From NCBI GenBank assembly GCA_017552385.1, contig JAFZQB010000011.1, positions 1-64,000 on the forward strand: 64,000 nt of DNA, read 5' to 3'. Below the pieces are notes generated by a model. It was not told the DNA's origin. It made no database searches and saw only the letters and a list, made by a program, of their open reading frames with translations. The DNA is from Candidatus Saccharimonadota bacterium (lineage in GTDB: Bacteria; Patescibacteriota; Saccharimonadia; Saccharimonadales; Saccharimonadaceae). Positions 7,635-15,298 of this stretch are shown piece after piece; the first letter of the stretch is position 1, and the number at the start of each line of letters is the position of its first letter. The position numbers were made by a program, and so were the translations under genes.

Positions 7635-9026
7635 ATGGAAAGTCTTAAGTATTATCCTGGGGAAGATGGGGCGGTCGATGCACTAGAAAGGAAAGATGTA
7701 CGGCGTGTTTGGCGAGGGCCGGAAGTACATGGTGATCCGTTTGCGGTGAAGCCTGGTGAAAGATTTGTGGACTTGGGAGGAAAAGAAGGTGAGATTAGGC
7801 CGGAGAATATAAGGGACTATGGAGAGGATAGAATTGAAGAAAACGTGGAAATGTTGGAGGAGATTGGTAGTACGCAGTTGGTAGACTTATATAAAAAGGT
7901 TGTAGAGGATAATCCGCAGCTTTGCGTGGTGAAGCTAGTAGATGAAGGTGCTGAGAGAAAGGCTTCTTTTGACCAAGCAATGAAAGACACAACGACTGGG
8001 CAAATCATACCGGTTGTTCGATTTAATTTTTCTAACCCAGATGCATATAGCTTAAGTTTGGTTGACACAATGTCTCCGGAAAAGGACGACTCGGATGCGC
8101 GAACGAGTATTGAATATGAGATGAAGATGTTGGCGGTTCGAACTGGCGCGGATTGGCAGAAATGCGCGCGGAGCAAGAAGCTGGCAGCAGGAATGGCTTT
8201 TCTACGTGAAATGGGGCGCGCAGAGGAATTCATTGACGATTTTCTAGTACCTGAGTATACGGCTAGAGAGGGGATATCCTCAAGAGAGCGTATGGCGGAT
8301 AGTGTAGCGGTCGCATCTAGCAAGTTGGAGACTGCTAAGTCGGATGAAGCTAAAGAGAGCGCTCGACTACAAGAGCCAATGAATCCAGAGTATAGAGTGC
8401 GTCATGATTTGCCACACGAAAAGCATGCTGATGAGTTTGCACTTAACTTTATGACGGAGCATTACGACGATTTCTTTATTGTTGATAAGCAGCCTGCCGA
8501 TACAAAAGAGGCGGTAGGTATGAAAGTGAAGGGGTCTTTGGAAAAGTATGCTTATGGTGAGGATAGGATACATGTGCAATTCGGAAGCGAAGTGCCGATT
8601 GATGAAGATCTGGCTCATATTCTAGGCGTGTCGAGGGGCAATAAAATAAGAGTGGAGCCAGTCTTGGTGAAAGAAAAGGAGTCTTCGGAATATGATATGA
8701 AAGAAGGCGATTACGGGATATATGGATATGAAGCGTCGAAACGATTTGATGAGGATGGGAACTATGTAGCACCTAAACACGCGAGAGGCCCTGTTGGCGA
8801 TCATGAGAGAATTGCCGGTGAAGGGGTGGCGTCAACAACCTTGAGAGAAGGTGCGCCGTTATATATACGCAAAGATCCAAATGAAGAGGCGAAGATGGTT
8901 TGCGATAAGACTGTGGGGGTACGATATATACCTTCTCGAGACGCCGAAAGTGGGGAGATAACTACGGAAATTTTATACAACAATACTTCGGGGCTGACAT
9001 TTAGTGTTGAAAGCTTGTCAGATTGA
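7635..9026 (+). CDS. Uncharacterised protein, 463 aa
   Basis: Not recognised. Hydrophilic and acidic, without membrane segments. The frame is open from 7566, but ATG 7635 (MESLKYYPGED) is preferred because an extended -10 (TGG-TATGAT, 7623-7628) ends 6 nt before it and the region upstream of that is promoter. Features visible: a YGEDRI motif occurring twice (near residues 55 and 300), many short charged helices, and a C-terminal strand-rich part (TTLREGAPLYIRKDPNEEAK). Like the gene before tRNA-Gln, it seems to be a large soluble lineage-specific protein expressed from a leaderless mRNA. Confidence 0.78.
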   Translation: MESLKYYPGEDGAVDALERKDVRRVWRGPEVHGDPFAVKPGERFVDLGGKEGEIRPENIRDYGEDRIEENVEMLEEIGSTQLVDLYKKVVEDNPQLCVVKLVDEGAERKASFDQAMKDTTTGQIIPVVRFNFSNPDAYSLSLVDTMSPEKDDSDARTSIEYEMKMLAVRTGADWQKCARSKKLAAGMAFLREMGRAEEFIDDFLVPEYTAREGISSRERMADSVAVASSKLETAKSDEAKESARLQEPMNPEYRVRHDLPHEKHADEFALNFMTEHYDDFFIVDKQPADTKEAVGMKVKGSLEKYAYGEDRIHVQFGSEVPIDEDLAHILGVSRGNKIRVEPVLVKEKESSEYDMKEGDYGIYGYEASKRFDEDGNYVAPKHARGPVGDHERIAGEGVASTTLREGAPLYIRKDPNEEAKMVCDKTVGVRYIPSRDAESGEITTEILYNNTSGLTFSVESLSD

Positions 9027-9052
9027 CTTTTTGACATAAGTGTGATATAATA
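9024..9052 (+). promoter_or_regulatory. Promoter of the 9126-9794 two-gene unit
   Basis: TTGACT (9024-9029), 17-nt spacer, TATAAT (9047-9052). It overlaps the end of the previous gene and predicts a leader of about 67 nt that contains a weak hairpin (TTTTGG/CCAAAA). Confidence 0.75.
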
Positions 9053-9125
9053 TGAGTATAAGCACTTGCTTTTTGGGAGGGGCCAAAAGAGCGAGTAGAA
9101 CTTTTATAAGAAGGAGTGTTAGGTT

Positions 9126-9620
9126 ATGAAGGACAGAGAGATCTATGATCCAGTTTTGGAGCGATTGTACGATGAGTATGGTGGGCTCGATAAGGAGACG
9201 AGTAGTATTTGTGCCGAATGTCAGTGGATATACCAGACGTGGACAGTCGAAAAGCTGAACGCAAAAGTGAAAGAGTATGGAAGTACGGAGTACAGGATTA
9301 TTGCTTTTAGGGAATCTATTGAGGGAAAGATTGCGCATTTGCTCGATACTGAGGAAAAAGAGCAAGAATTCTCGGATGCTGATACGCTGGCGATACTTAG
9401 GGAGCTGTCTGCATTGCAGATTAAGTTTCGTGAACACATTGATAGCCCGTTTAACACGCAGATGCGTATTTTGCGCTTGCGTCAGGCTACGCTGCTTTTG
9501 CAGTACGCAAAAGACAAGGATGACTTACAGCTACAGCTGAATACGACTCAGGATCTTTTAAGTAAAGCACGGCGGAGAAATTATTCTGGTGGCGCTACAT
9601 CATGTGAGGAGGAAGGTTAA
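9126..9620 (+). CDS. Uncharacterised helical protein, 164 aa
   Basis: Not recognised. Almost entirely helical in character, with heptad-like Leu spacing in the second half (ALQIKFREHIDS, LRLRQATLLLQYAKD). A SSICAECQW segment near residues 26-34 has a CxxC pair that might bind metal, although no second pair is present. The start has a good Shine-Dalgarno (AAGGAG, ~9 nt upstream) and a long leader from its own promoter. A 57-aa gene begins at the base right after its stop, with GGAGGAAGG inside the end of this gene, so the two are translationally coupled. Confidence 0.75.
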   Translation: MKDREIYDPVLERLYDEYGGLDKETSSICAECQWIYQTWTVEKLNAKVKEYGSTEYRIIAFRESIEGKIAHLLDTEEKEQEFSDADTLAILRELSALQIKFREHIDSPFNTQMRILRLRQATLLLQYAKDKDDLQLQLNTTQDLLSKARRRNYSGGATSCEEEG

Positions 9621-9794
9621 ATGGCTGCGAACGAAATGATGGCTTGTGACATTGATGTTTTTAAGGATCCAACGATTTCCGACTATGATTTGGAATGGCT
9701 GTATGGAGTATACGAGAAGAACCAGAAGAGCCTGTACACTGTAAACGGTGACGATGTGCGTCAATTTGATGCTTTCGGAACAAGACTCCTTTAA
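9621..9794 (+). CDS. Small uncharacterised protein, 57 aa, coupled to previous gene
   Basis: ATG 9621 directly abuts the TAA of the 164-aa gene (9618-9620) and is preceded by GAGGAGGAAGG (9606-9616). The frame runs MAANEMMACDIDVF... to LYTVNGDDVRQFDAFGTRLL and ends at TAA 9792-9794, just before a strong terminator. It is acidic and soluble. The motif of a short helix around DYDLEWLYGVYEKNQKS weakly recalls the PVLERLYDEYGGLDKETSS start of the upstream protein, so the pair may be related partners (inference). Function unknown. Confidence 0.65.
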   Translation: MAANEMMACDIDVFKDPTISDYDLEWLYGVYEKNQKSLYTVNGDDVRQFDAFGTRLL

Positions 9795-9813
9795 TAATTA
9801 TGAACAAACAAAA

Positions 9814-9836
9814 GACCCCGCGTGAGCGGGGTCGTT
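9814..9836. terminator. Bidirectional terminator between the 57-aa gene and valS
   Basis: Perfect hairpin GACCCCGC-GTGA-GCGGGGTC, with T-rich sequence after it on the plus strand and on the minus strand (TTTGTTTGTTC). Confidence 0.88.
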
Positions 9837-9846
9837 TCTTTTCCAA

Positions 9847-12477
9847 TTATTCGATGACGGAAAGCTCCAGTTTGAGGCGTTCGATGAGAACTTTCTTTTC
9901 CTCAATGCCTTTTTGGGTTTCTTCTACAAGGTGAGCAGGAGCCTTCTTGACGTAGTTTGGGTTGAACATGCGAGCGTTGAGGGCGTCTAATTCCCTACCA
10001 ACGGCAAGGATACGTTCGGTGAGCTGGTTCTTGTAAGTCTTGACGATTTCGGCAGGGACGTCTAGATAGACTTCGCGTCCAGCGACGGCCAATCTAATTC
10101 CCTTTGGCGTGCCGTCGGTTGGTTTGATGTAATCGGTTCTGGTGAGGAAGCGGATGAGCTCAGCATTATCGGCAGCGAGGGCATCATCGCCGTAAAGCAA
10201 TCCAACTGAAATGCCCTTTACAGTGTCTTTAAGGCCCGCTAAGACCTTTCTGGCTTCCGAGACGACAAGCATAAGCCTTTCGAACTGCTCGGCGCTTATC
10301 GGGTCAAATTTGAGCTCAGAAGGCCATTTTTGATTAATGATGAGTCCGTTAGTCCAGCTGAGGGATTGCCAAATGGTCTCGGTAAGGAATGGCATGAATG
10401 GGTGAGCCATAATGAGGAGATCTTCTAGTGTGCGCTTGAGTAGTGGGACGTTCTTTAGAAGCTTTTGGGACTCGAGGAACCAATCAGCGTATTTGTCCCA
10501 AATGGTACTATAGAGGACTTCAACTCCTTCGGCAAAACGGTACTTTGCAAAATCTTTTTCTAGATGGGTGCGAAGCGCGTTGATCTCGCGACAAATCCAG
10601 TCTTCGCCCATGCTATCGGTGTCATAGGTGGAGCTTGGAGTAACATCATCAGCTACGTCTTCGGTCTCATCGATCCATGATTGGATGAGACGAGAGATAT
10701 TCCAGAGCTTGTTGGCAAGGTTGCGGCCGGCAATGACGGACTCTTCGGAAAAGGCTTGTGGTAAGCCAGCGGAACGTCCACGAAGAATGCCTAGGCGGAA
10801 GGCGTCGGAGCCATATTTCCCTACCAGGTCCATTGGGTTAATGACGTTGCCTTTGCTTTTGCTCATTTTCTTGCCATGAGCGTCGAGTACGAGGCCGTGG
10901 AGATAGACTTCTTTGAATGGTACTTCGCCGGTGACATATAGTCCCATCATGATCATGCGGGCGACCCAAGCGAAGAGAATGTCGGCACCGGTCTCCATGA
11001 CATTCAATGGATAGAATGGAGAGCCGTGTTCGGAAGTCCAGTCGGTGGTGATGATTGGCCAGTGTGAAGACGAGAACCAGGTATCAAACGTATCTTCATC
11101 GCGGATATAGCGGACGCCGCCGACTTCGATTTCGGTGAGATAGACACGAACATCATATATCCAGTCAGGCGCTTCGGCATAATTGGATGCGCCGGTGGCT
11201 GCGGACGATGGAGCTTCGACTTTGTGGAACATCGGAATTGGAATGCCCCATGGAATCTGGCGGGAAATGTTCCAGTCTTTGAGACCTTTTAAGTAGTTAA
11301 TGATGACCTGCTTTTTGGAGGCGGGGTAGAATTTGATTTCGTCTTTTTCTAGGTGTTCGATCGCGGTTTTAGCGAGTTTTTCGGTATCGACGAACCATTG
11401 CTCTTTTAGAGTTGGTTCGATAACAGTGCCGCATTTGTAGCAGTGAGATACAGCGTGGGATATGTTTTTGACGCCGAGAAGTAAGCCTTGTTCGTTTAGA
11501 TCATTGAGCACTTTCGTGCGGCAGTCTGCAGTCGTGAGCCCTGAGTAGCTTTCACCTGCGGTCGTAAGCATGCGTCCGTTGTCACCGATGACGCGGAGGT
11601 TTTCGAGATTATGGCGTTTCCCTACTTCGAAATCATCAAAGTCGTGAGCTGGGGTGATTTTGACTGCACCAGTACCGTATTCTGGATCGGCGTGTTCATC
11701 GCCAATAATTGGGATAGTACGGTGAGTGAGCGGGAGTTTTACTTCTTTGCCGATGAGATCTTTGTAACGTCCATCGGCGGGATTAACGGCTACGGCTTGG
11801 TCGCCAAAGAGGGTTTCTGGACGCGTGGTAGATACAACGATAAATTGATCAGGGTCGTCTGCTAGAGGATATTTGATATCCCATAGGTGCCCTGGCTCTT
11901 CGGTGTGCTCTACTTCGATGTCGGCAAAAGCAGTCTGGTGTTTTGGACAGTAATTAACAAGTTTTTCACCACGATAAATTAGGCCATCGTTCCACATCTT
12001 CTTAAATGTCTGATAGACGAGTGCAACAACATTCTCATCAAGGGTAAACGTGAGGTCGTTCCAGGCGCAGGATGCGCCGAGCGCGCGAACCTGAAGTTCC
12101 ATATTGCCCCTTTGTTCGGCTACGAAATCCCAGACTTTGGCGTAAAGTTCGTCGCGTGAATATTCAAATCGAGTATGGCCTACTGCTTCGAGGGCACGTT
12201 CGAAAACAACCCATGTTTCGAAGCCGGCGTGATCTGCTCCTGGGATATACCAAGTGCTTTTCCCTTTTAATCTGTTGTAACGAGTGAGTGAGTCCTCAAT
12301 TGCTATGGTTAGACCGTGGCCAATATGTAAGTTGCCGTTAGCATTTGGCGGAGGCATGACAATTGAATATGTGTTTTTGTCTTCGGATGTTTGTGGGTTA
12401 AAATAGCCAGATTGTTCCCAGGCTTTATAAATGTCTGGTTCGAATAATTGTGGCTCATAAGAAGATGCAAATTTCAT
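9847..12477 (-). CDS. valS: Valyl-tRNA synthetase
   Basis: Class I aminoacyl-tRNA synthetase charging tRNA-Val. HIGH motif is PPPNANGNLHIGHG near residues 42-55, KMSKS is at ~538-542 (GKKMSKSKGNVINPMD), and a CP1 editing domain with TTRPETLFGDQAV and a D-EHADPEYGTG motif lies between. A zinc-type CYKCG pair is kept near residue 344. C-terminal residues ~810-876 form the usual tRNA-binding coiled coil. 876 residues is normal for the family. TATAAT (12485-12490, minus strand) ends 7 nt from the ATG and there is no Shine-Dalgarno: predicted leaderless. Its -35 is shared with the divergent RNA gene. Confidence 0.97.
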   Translation of the reverse strand: MKFASSYEPQLFEPDIYKAWEQSGYFNPQTSEDKNTYSIVMPPPNANGNLHIGHGLTIAIEDSLTRYNRLKGKSTWYIPGADHAGFETWVVFERALEAVGHTRFEYSRDELYAKVWDFVAEQRGNMELQVRALGASCAWNDLTFTLDENVVALVYQTFKKMWNDGLIYRGEKLVNYCPKHQTAFADIEVEHTEEPGHLWDIKYPLADDPDQFIVVSTTRPETLFGDQAVAVNPADGRYKDLIGKEVKLPLTHRTIPIIGDEHADPEYGTGAVKITPAHDFDDFEVGKRHNLENLRVIGDNGRMLTTAGESYSGLTTADCRTKVLNDLNEQGLLLGVKNISHAVSHCYKCGTVIEPTLKEQWFVDTEKLAKTAIEHLEKDEIKFYPASKKQVIINYLKGLKDWNISRQIPWGIPIPMFHKVEAPSSAATGASNYAEAPDWIYDVRVYLTEIEVGGVRYIRDEDTFDTWFSSSHWPIITTDWTSEHGSPFYPLNVMETGADILFAWVARMIMMGLYVTGEVPFKEVYLHGLVLDAHGKKMSKSKGNVINPMDLVGKYGSDAFRLGILRGRSAGLPQAFSEESVIAGRNLANKLWNISRLIQSWIDETEDVADDVTPSSTYDTDSMGEDWICREINALRTHLEKDFAKYRFAEGVEVLYSTIWDKYADWFLESQKLLKNVPLLKRTLEDLLIMAHPFMPFLTETIWQSLSWTNGLIINQKWPSELKFDPISAEQFERLMLVVSEARKVLAGLKDTVKGISVGLLYGDDALAADNAELIRFLTRTDYIKPTDGTPKGIRLAVAGREVYLDVPAEIVKTYKNQLTERILAVGRELDALNARMFNPNYVKKAPAHLVEETQKGIEEKKVLIERLKLELSVIE

Positions 12478-12484
12478 GTAGTTT

Positions 12485-12535
12485 ATTATAGCATATGCTC
12501 ACCAGATTGACAAAGAAGCTTAAGCGTGGTATAAT
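12485..12535. promoter_or_regulatory. Divergent valS / ncRNA promoters sharing one -35 hexamer
   Basis: Plus strand: TTGACA (12507-12512), 17 nt, TATAAT (12530-12535). Minus strand: TTGTCA (complement of 12508-12513), 17 nt, TATAAT (12485-12490). The near-palindromic TTGACAA serves as -35 in both directions, so only one polymerase can occupy the site at a time. Confidence 0.85.
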
Positions 12536-12541
12536 GAAAGT

Positions 12542-12890
12542 AGAAGTGGTGGCTTGTAAGAGCACCATTTACTATTTTAAGAAGGGAGGACAAACTAGTC
12601 ATGAAAAGAAGTTTGTCCAAAGAGTCTCGCGTGAACGTCGGTAAGCTTTACCCGGTGGCAGATACGGGGGAGATTCTGTCTCCGCAGGGTGAAGAAATGG
12701 AAAGCAGCGCTGAGGGTACCCCTAGGCGGGATAAGCCGAAATACGTTGGAGGGCATTCGCCCGCTAGGTCCAGCGGAGGGCAGTCTAGCCGCAGGTGCTG
12801 ATCCTGATACGAACGTTGGTGAAACCTCCCTTTGAACTTTGGCCTTCGGGCCGTAACCATAATAAGGTCCCGCGTCATGCGGGGCTTTTT
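12542..12890 (+). ncRNA. Structured RNA candidate, ~350 nt, unidentified
   Basis: A consensus promoter upstream and a perfect terminator at the end define a ~350-nt transcript. Inside are GGTG/CACC (12547-12566 region), an 8-bp hairpin GACAAACT/AGTTTGTC (12589-12596 with 12610-12617), GGAGA/TCTCC, GGGTACCC, and GGCC-TTCG-GGCC near 12840. A long-range 8-bp pairing AAGGGAGG (12582-12589) with CCTCCCTT (12825-12832) closes the whole. A 66-codon frame (12601-12801) exists, but its composition (Ser/Gly/Arg/Pro-rich) is not protein-like and its would-be Shine-Dalgarno is 11 nt away and inside the closing helix. I could not match RNase P, tmRNA, SRP or 6S consensus sequences; it could be a divergent member of one of these. 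Confidence 0.6.
12867..12890 (+). terminator. Terminator of the 12542 RNA
   Basis: GTCCCGC-GTCAT-GCGGGGC followed by TTTTT. Confidence 0.9.
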
Positions 12891-13193
12891 CACTATAAAT
12901 TATATTTCCCTATTATATAGCTATAGCGTTTTCAAGAAATTTGTTGACAACAAAACGTAAACGGTTTATTGCTTTTGACATTTTCAAAATTTATTGCCGT
13001 TTATGGTTTTACTGTTTCGAATTGTTTCTACACTCACCCAAAAGCTTTTTTTCGCAGTTTCGCTTTTGGTTAATTTCATTATATACAAATAGGGGATGCT
13101 AAGTCAAGCGCGTGCTAAATACCGGTGTATATGTAAATATTACTTTGTGGAAAATATATAATAACCTGCTTATTTTGAATTTTTGTAGGTTAA
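12891..13193. other. AT-rich intergenic stretch without a gene
   Basis: No frame of useful length. It contains a TTGTT-GAC-AACAA palindrome near 12952, repeated TTTATTG/CCGTTTATGG words, and the inverted repeat listed separately. One 9-mer (TGTGGAAAA, near 13146) resembles a DnaA box, but there is no cluster and no dnaA or dnaN nearby, so I do not call an origin. Confidence 0.5.
13038..13069. repeat. Inverted repeat in AT-rich spacer
   Basis: CCAAAAGC (13038-13045) and GCTTTTGG (13062-13069), 8 bp perfect, 16-nt loop that is T-rich. Could be a weak terminator or a protein site. Confidence 0.5.
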
Positions 13194-13297
13194 AAAAAGT
13201 GGATATACCCCAACGCCGGCCTGCGGCCGGCGTACGGCTCCAGAAATGTAGAAGGGAAAAAGTGGATATACCCCAAGGCGCTCGCTTCGCTCGCGCC
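13194..13297 (+). repeat. Two copies of a 20-nt repeat, each followed by a GC-rich palindrome
   Basis: The 20-mer starting AAAAAGTGGATATACCCC occurs identically at 13194-13213 and 13257-13276. Copy 1 runs into CGCCGGCC-TGC-GGCCGGCG (13214-13232), copy 2 into the imperfect palindrome GGCGC...GCGCC (13277-13297). The unit (A-tract, GTGGATATACCCC, GC hairpin) is repeated with a 63-nt period. It lies directly upstream of the transposase-like fragment at 13332. Confidence 0.75.
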
Positions 13298-13331
13298 TGT
13301 TTACCGCATGGTTTTGTGGTATTATAAGGTT

Positions 13332-13538
13332 ATGGCATTTATTCGGAAGTTTAAGACTGGATCTGGAAAAACTGGTGTACAAGTATGCTATAAAGACCAG
13401 GGAAAAGTTGTGAAAACTATTCACATTGGTTCGGCTGAAAGCGAAGCGGGGATTATGAGGTTGGTGAAAAAGGCGCAGGGAATTATTGATAAAGATAAGC
13501 GATCTTTGTTTGATTTGTCCGAATTCGATAAGTCTTGA
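13332..13538 (+). CDS. Orphan N-terminal domain of an IS1634-type transposase
   Basis: 68 residues, MAFIRKFKTGSGKTGVQVCY... with IHIGSAESEAGIMRLV. This matches the N-terminal segment typical of IS1634-family transposases (I/F-R-x-x-K-T-x-S-G-x-T-x-V-Q, then E/I-HIGSA and a stretch of Leu/Ala). The catalytic DDE part is absent and the protein ends naturally with FDKS and TGA. Either it is a transposase remnant or a domesticated small protein. The start at 13332 (not the frame start 13308) is supported by TATTAT (13320-13325) ending 6 nt upstream, so the mRNA would be leaderless. The repeated hairpin element just upstream may be part of the same mobile history. Confidence 0.65.
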   Translation: MAFIRKFKTGSGKTGVQVCYKDQGKVVKTIHIGSAESEAGIMRLVKKAQGIIDKDKRSLFDLSEFDKS

Positions 13539-13617
13539 CTTTGTTTAGGACGGGGGTAGAATTTTCTTATAGAGATTTTCCTCTCGTAATTTTATGTGAT
13601 TGAAAGGTGGTGAGGTG

Positions 13618-14277
13618 ATGCTGTCTATTTCTGTTAAGGCTTTTTCTGACGATGTGCAACGCGTTTGGGCTGAGGTTAATTCGCGTAGGGAAGAAGTGCT
13701 TGAAAGAGAAGAGAAGGTTTTGGCTGGTCGTTCCAGTGAATGGATTCATGGTTTTTGGAGAAACGCGCAGAAGACGCTATTGAGAAAGAGCCGGTGCTTG
13801 CCTTTTGTATCTTTTCTAATCAATCTTCTGTATGGTTGTCTTCAGAAACTGGTATGTCTTTCAATGTTGTTGGTTCTTGTTACGATGATTGTGTATATGT
13901 TCGACGATGCACCTGGTTTTATGGAGATAATTGGTAAGGTTGCTATTATTTTTCTTAAAATTGGCCTATATATCGTGGCTTTGTCGGTGATTTGTTGGTT
14001 TTGTCGCAAGATGTATGAAGGAAATATTAAGGGAAATATCGCTGTCCAGCAGATTTTAACAAAAAGATATAACCTTATCAGTCAATATTCAGATGACGTC
14101 ATTTGCTATGCCGTGGTGATGTTGGCGGCAAGTGAATTAAAGTTGTCGATTCGGGGAAGAACGAAACGGGATCTCAAGAATATGACTCAGAACATGAAGA
14201 ATGGTGTGTTCATGTTGAATACGAATGATGACATCCCGCGAGATGACGAATACGGTGAAGAAGACGGCTCTGAGTAA
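13618..14277 (+). CDS. Uncharacterised membrane protein, 219 aa
   Basis: Not recognised. After a charged N-terminal helix (residues ~1-45), a hydrophobic stretch follows with two clear membrane segments (around LVCLSMLLVLVTMIVYMF, ~80-97, and VAIIFLKIGLYIVALSVICW, ~105-125). A soluble C-terminal domain ends in a very acidic tail (DDEYGEEDGSE). ATG 13618 is preceded by GGTGGTGAGG. A promoter is visible across the previous stop: TTGACT (13535-13540) and TAGAAT with a 16-nt spacer. A terminator follows. The Shine-Dalgarno and separate promoter place it with the accessory genes. Confidence 0.7.
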   Translation: MLSISVKAFSDDVQRVWAEVNSRREEVLEREEKVLAGRSSEWIHGFWRNAQKTLLRKSRCLPFVSFLINLLYGCLQKLVCLSMLLVLVTMIVYMFDDAPGFMEIIGKVAIIFLKIGLYIVALSVICWFCRKMYEGNIKGNIAVQQILTKRYNLISQYSDDVICYAVVMLAASELKLSIRGRTKRDLKNMTQNMKNGVFMLNTNDDIPRDDEYGEEDGSE

Positions 14278-14282
14278 CATAG

Positions 14283-14307
14283 CCCCGCTTCGTAGCGGGG
14301 TCTTTTT
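14283..14307. terminator. Terminator between converging genes at 14277/14306
   Basis: CCCCGC-TTCGTA-GCGGGG followed by TCTTTTT on the plus strand; it also lies just after the stop of the minus-strand femAB-like gene. Confidence 0.8.
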
Positions 14308-15271
14308 ATAGTTTGTGGAGTTTTCGATTGATAGTTCGGAGTTTTTTATAGAGGCCGTATTTAGTCTTGTTGAACGGTAGATCCCAAGTGCCTGCGTAGC
14401 TTCTAGCGAAGCCACCGAAAGATTTCTTGAAGCGGGTAAATCCGGCCCATGGGTGGTTTGATGGTGCGTCGTCGGGTGCGATACCCCAGAAGTCGAAATA
14501 CTTGAGACCTTTTTCTTTTGCGTCAAAGATTGAGGAACAGAGTAGGCCGACCGTGGTAGGCAAGTTTTTATAGGTGGGGTCAGAAGCGGATTGCATATAG
14601 AAGCGGGTGGAGTTTTCCTCGTCATCGAAGAACAGGGAAGCGGCGACGATTTTATCGGTGTTGTCTTCAGGATTTTTGAGGTGGACAAGGTAGAGGGAAG
14701 CAAATGGCTGTTCGAGCTCTTTTCTTAGATGTGTCTCCTTGTAGGCGGTGATGCCTTTGCGTTTGGCGAGTGCTTGCTGTAAACTGACTAGGTGTTTAAT
14801 ATCGTTTGGATTGTGTGAGACTTCGATAGATAGGTTTTTACGAGGGAATTGATTGTGGCCGAGACGTGTGCCGTGAGAGAAGCCGAGAATAAGATCTTCT
14901 TTGGACTGGGTTAGATCAAGGAGCCAAGTATGCGCTGGCTCAATGTCCTTGGTCTTTTTGAACCCGCTAGAGGTTAAAAATTCGTTCGTAAAGGCCTCCG
15001 TTGGTTCAATACGGATAAAGATGCAATGCTCGCGTTTACCTAGGCTTATGAGCGATTCTATAGCCTTCTGGAATGACTTCTCTGCGATGCTTGGATCAGT
15101 TTCTGAACTTTTGACGGACGGGCCGTAGGGAACGGATAAATATGGGCCGAGTTTGGTGCTTATCTTGATAGCAAGATATTCAAAATCAGTCGTAGCTTCG
15201 CGAAATGTCTGGTGCCCGGCGGATTGTTCGTAGGCTTCCCATGCGGGAGACTGGAGGAAGTGTTTAAACAT
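14306..15271 (-). CDS. FemAB/FmhB-like peptidyl transferase
   Basis: 321 residues of the FemAB family, a double GNAT-fold aminoacyl-tRNA-dependent ligase that adds amino acids to the lipid II stem peptide. Visible family features: an opening SPAWEAYEQSAGH (FLQSPAW is typical), YLSVPYGPSVKS near residue 60, an HTWLLDL block, FSHGTRLGHNQFPRKN near 145, and the C-terminal KYFDFWGIAPDDAPSNHPWAGFTRFKKSFGG, a strong FemAB signature. The frame extends to 15412, but ATG 15271 (MFKHFLQSPAW) is chosen because TATAAT (15278-15283) ends 6 nt before it and the upstream stretch is the terminator of an RNA gene. The amino acid added is unknown; with MurE and the VanY-like peptidase it points to real cell-wall modification. 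Confidence 0.88.
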   Translation of the reverse strand: MFKHFLQSPAWEAYEQSAGHQTFREATTDFEYLAIKISTKLGPYLSVPYGPSVKSSETDPSIAEKSFQKAIESLISLGKREHCIFIRIEPTEAFTNEFLTSSGFKKTKDIEPAHTWLLDLTQSKEDLILGFSHGTRLGHNQFPRKNLSIEVSHNPNDIKHLVSLQQALAKRKGITAYKETHLRKELEQPFASLYLVHLKNPEDNTDKIVAASLFFDDEENSTRFYMQSASDPTYKNLPTTVGLLCSSIFDAKEKGLKYFDFWGIAPDDAPSNHPWAGFTRFKKSFGGFARSYAGTWDLPFNKTKYGLYKKLRTINRKLHKL

Positions 15272-15298
15272 GAGTCTATTATAGCACAATATGAGAAA

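Noticed and set aside
7635-9026. Duplication of the 452-aa gene on the other side of tRNA-Gln
   Set aside because: Similar size and charge, but no convincing aligned motif between the two proteins.
9060-9125. Riboswitch in the leader of the 164-aa gene
   Set aside because: Only one weak hairpin (TTTTGG/CCAAAA); no known aptamer pattern.
12601-12801. 66-codon frame after a GGGAGG site as a protein gene
   Set aside because: Composition is not protein-like, the ribosome site is 11 nt away and buried in a long-range helix, and the whole stretch from promoter to terminator folds well as RNA. Kept as an alternative only.
13194-13276. CRISPR array
   Set aside because: Only two repeat copies, with a GC hairpin rather than a unique spacer between, and no cas gene in the window.
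12891-13331. Replication origin in the AT-rich spacer
   Set aside because: One DnaA-box-like 9-mer and two weak ones (in the GTGGATATA repeats) are not a cluster, and dnaA, dnaN or gyrB are not near.
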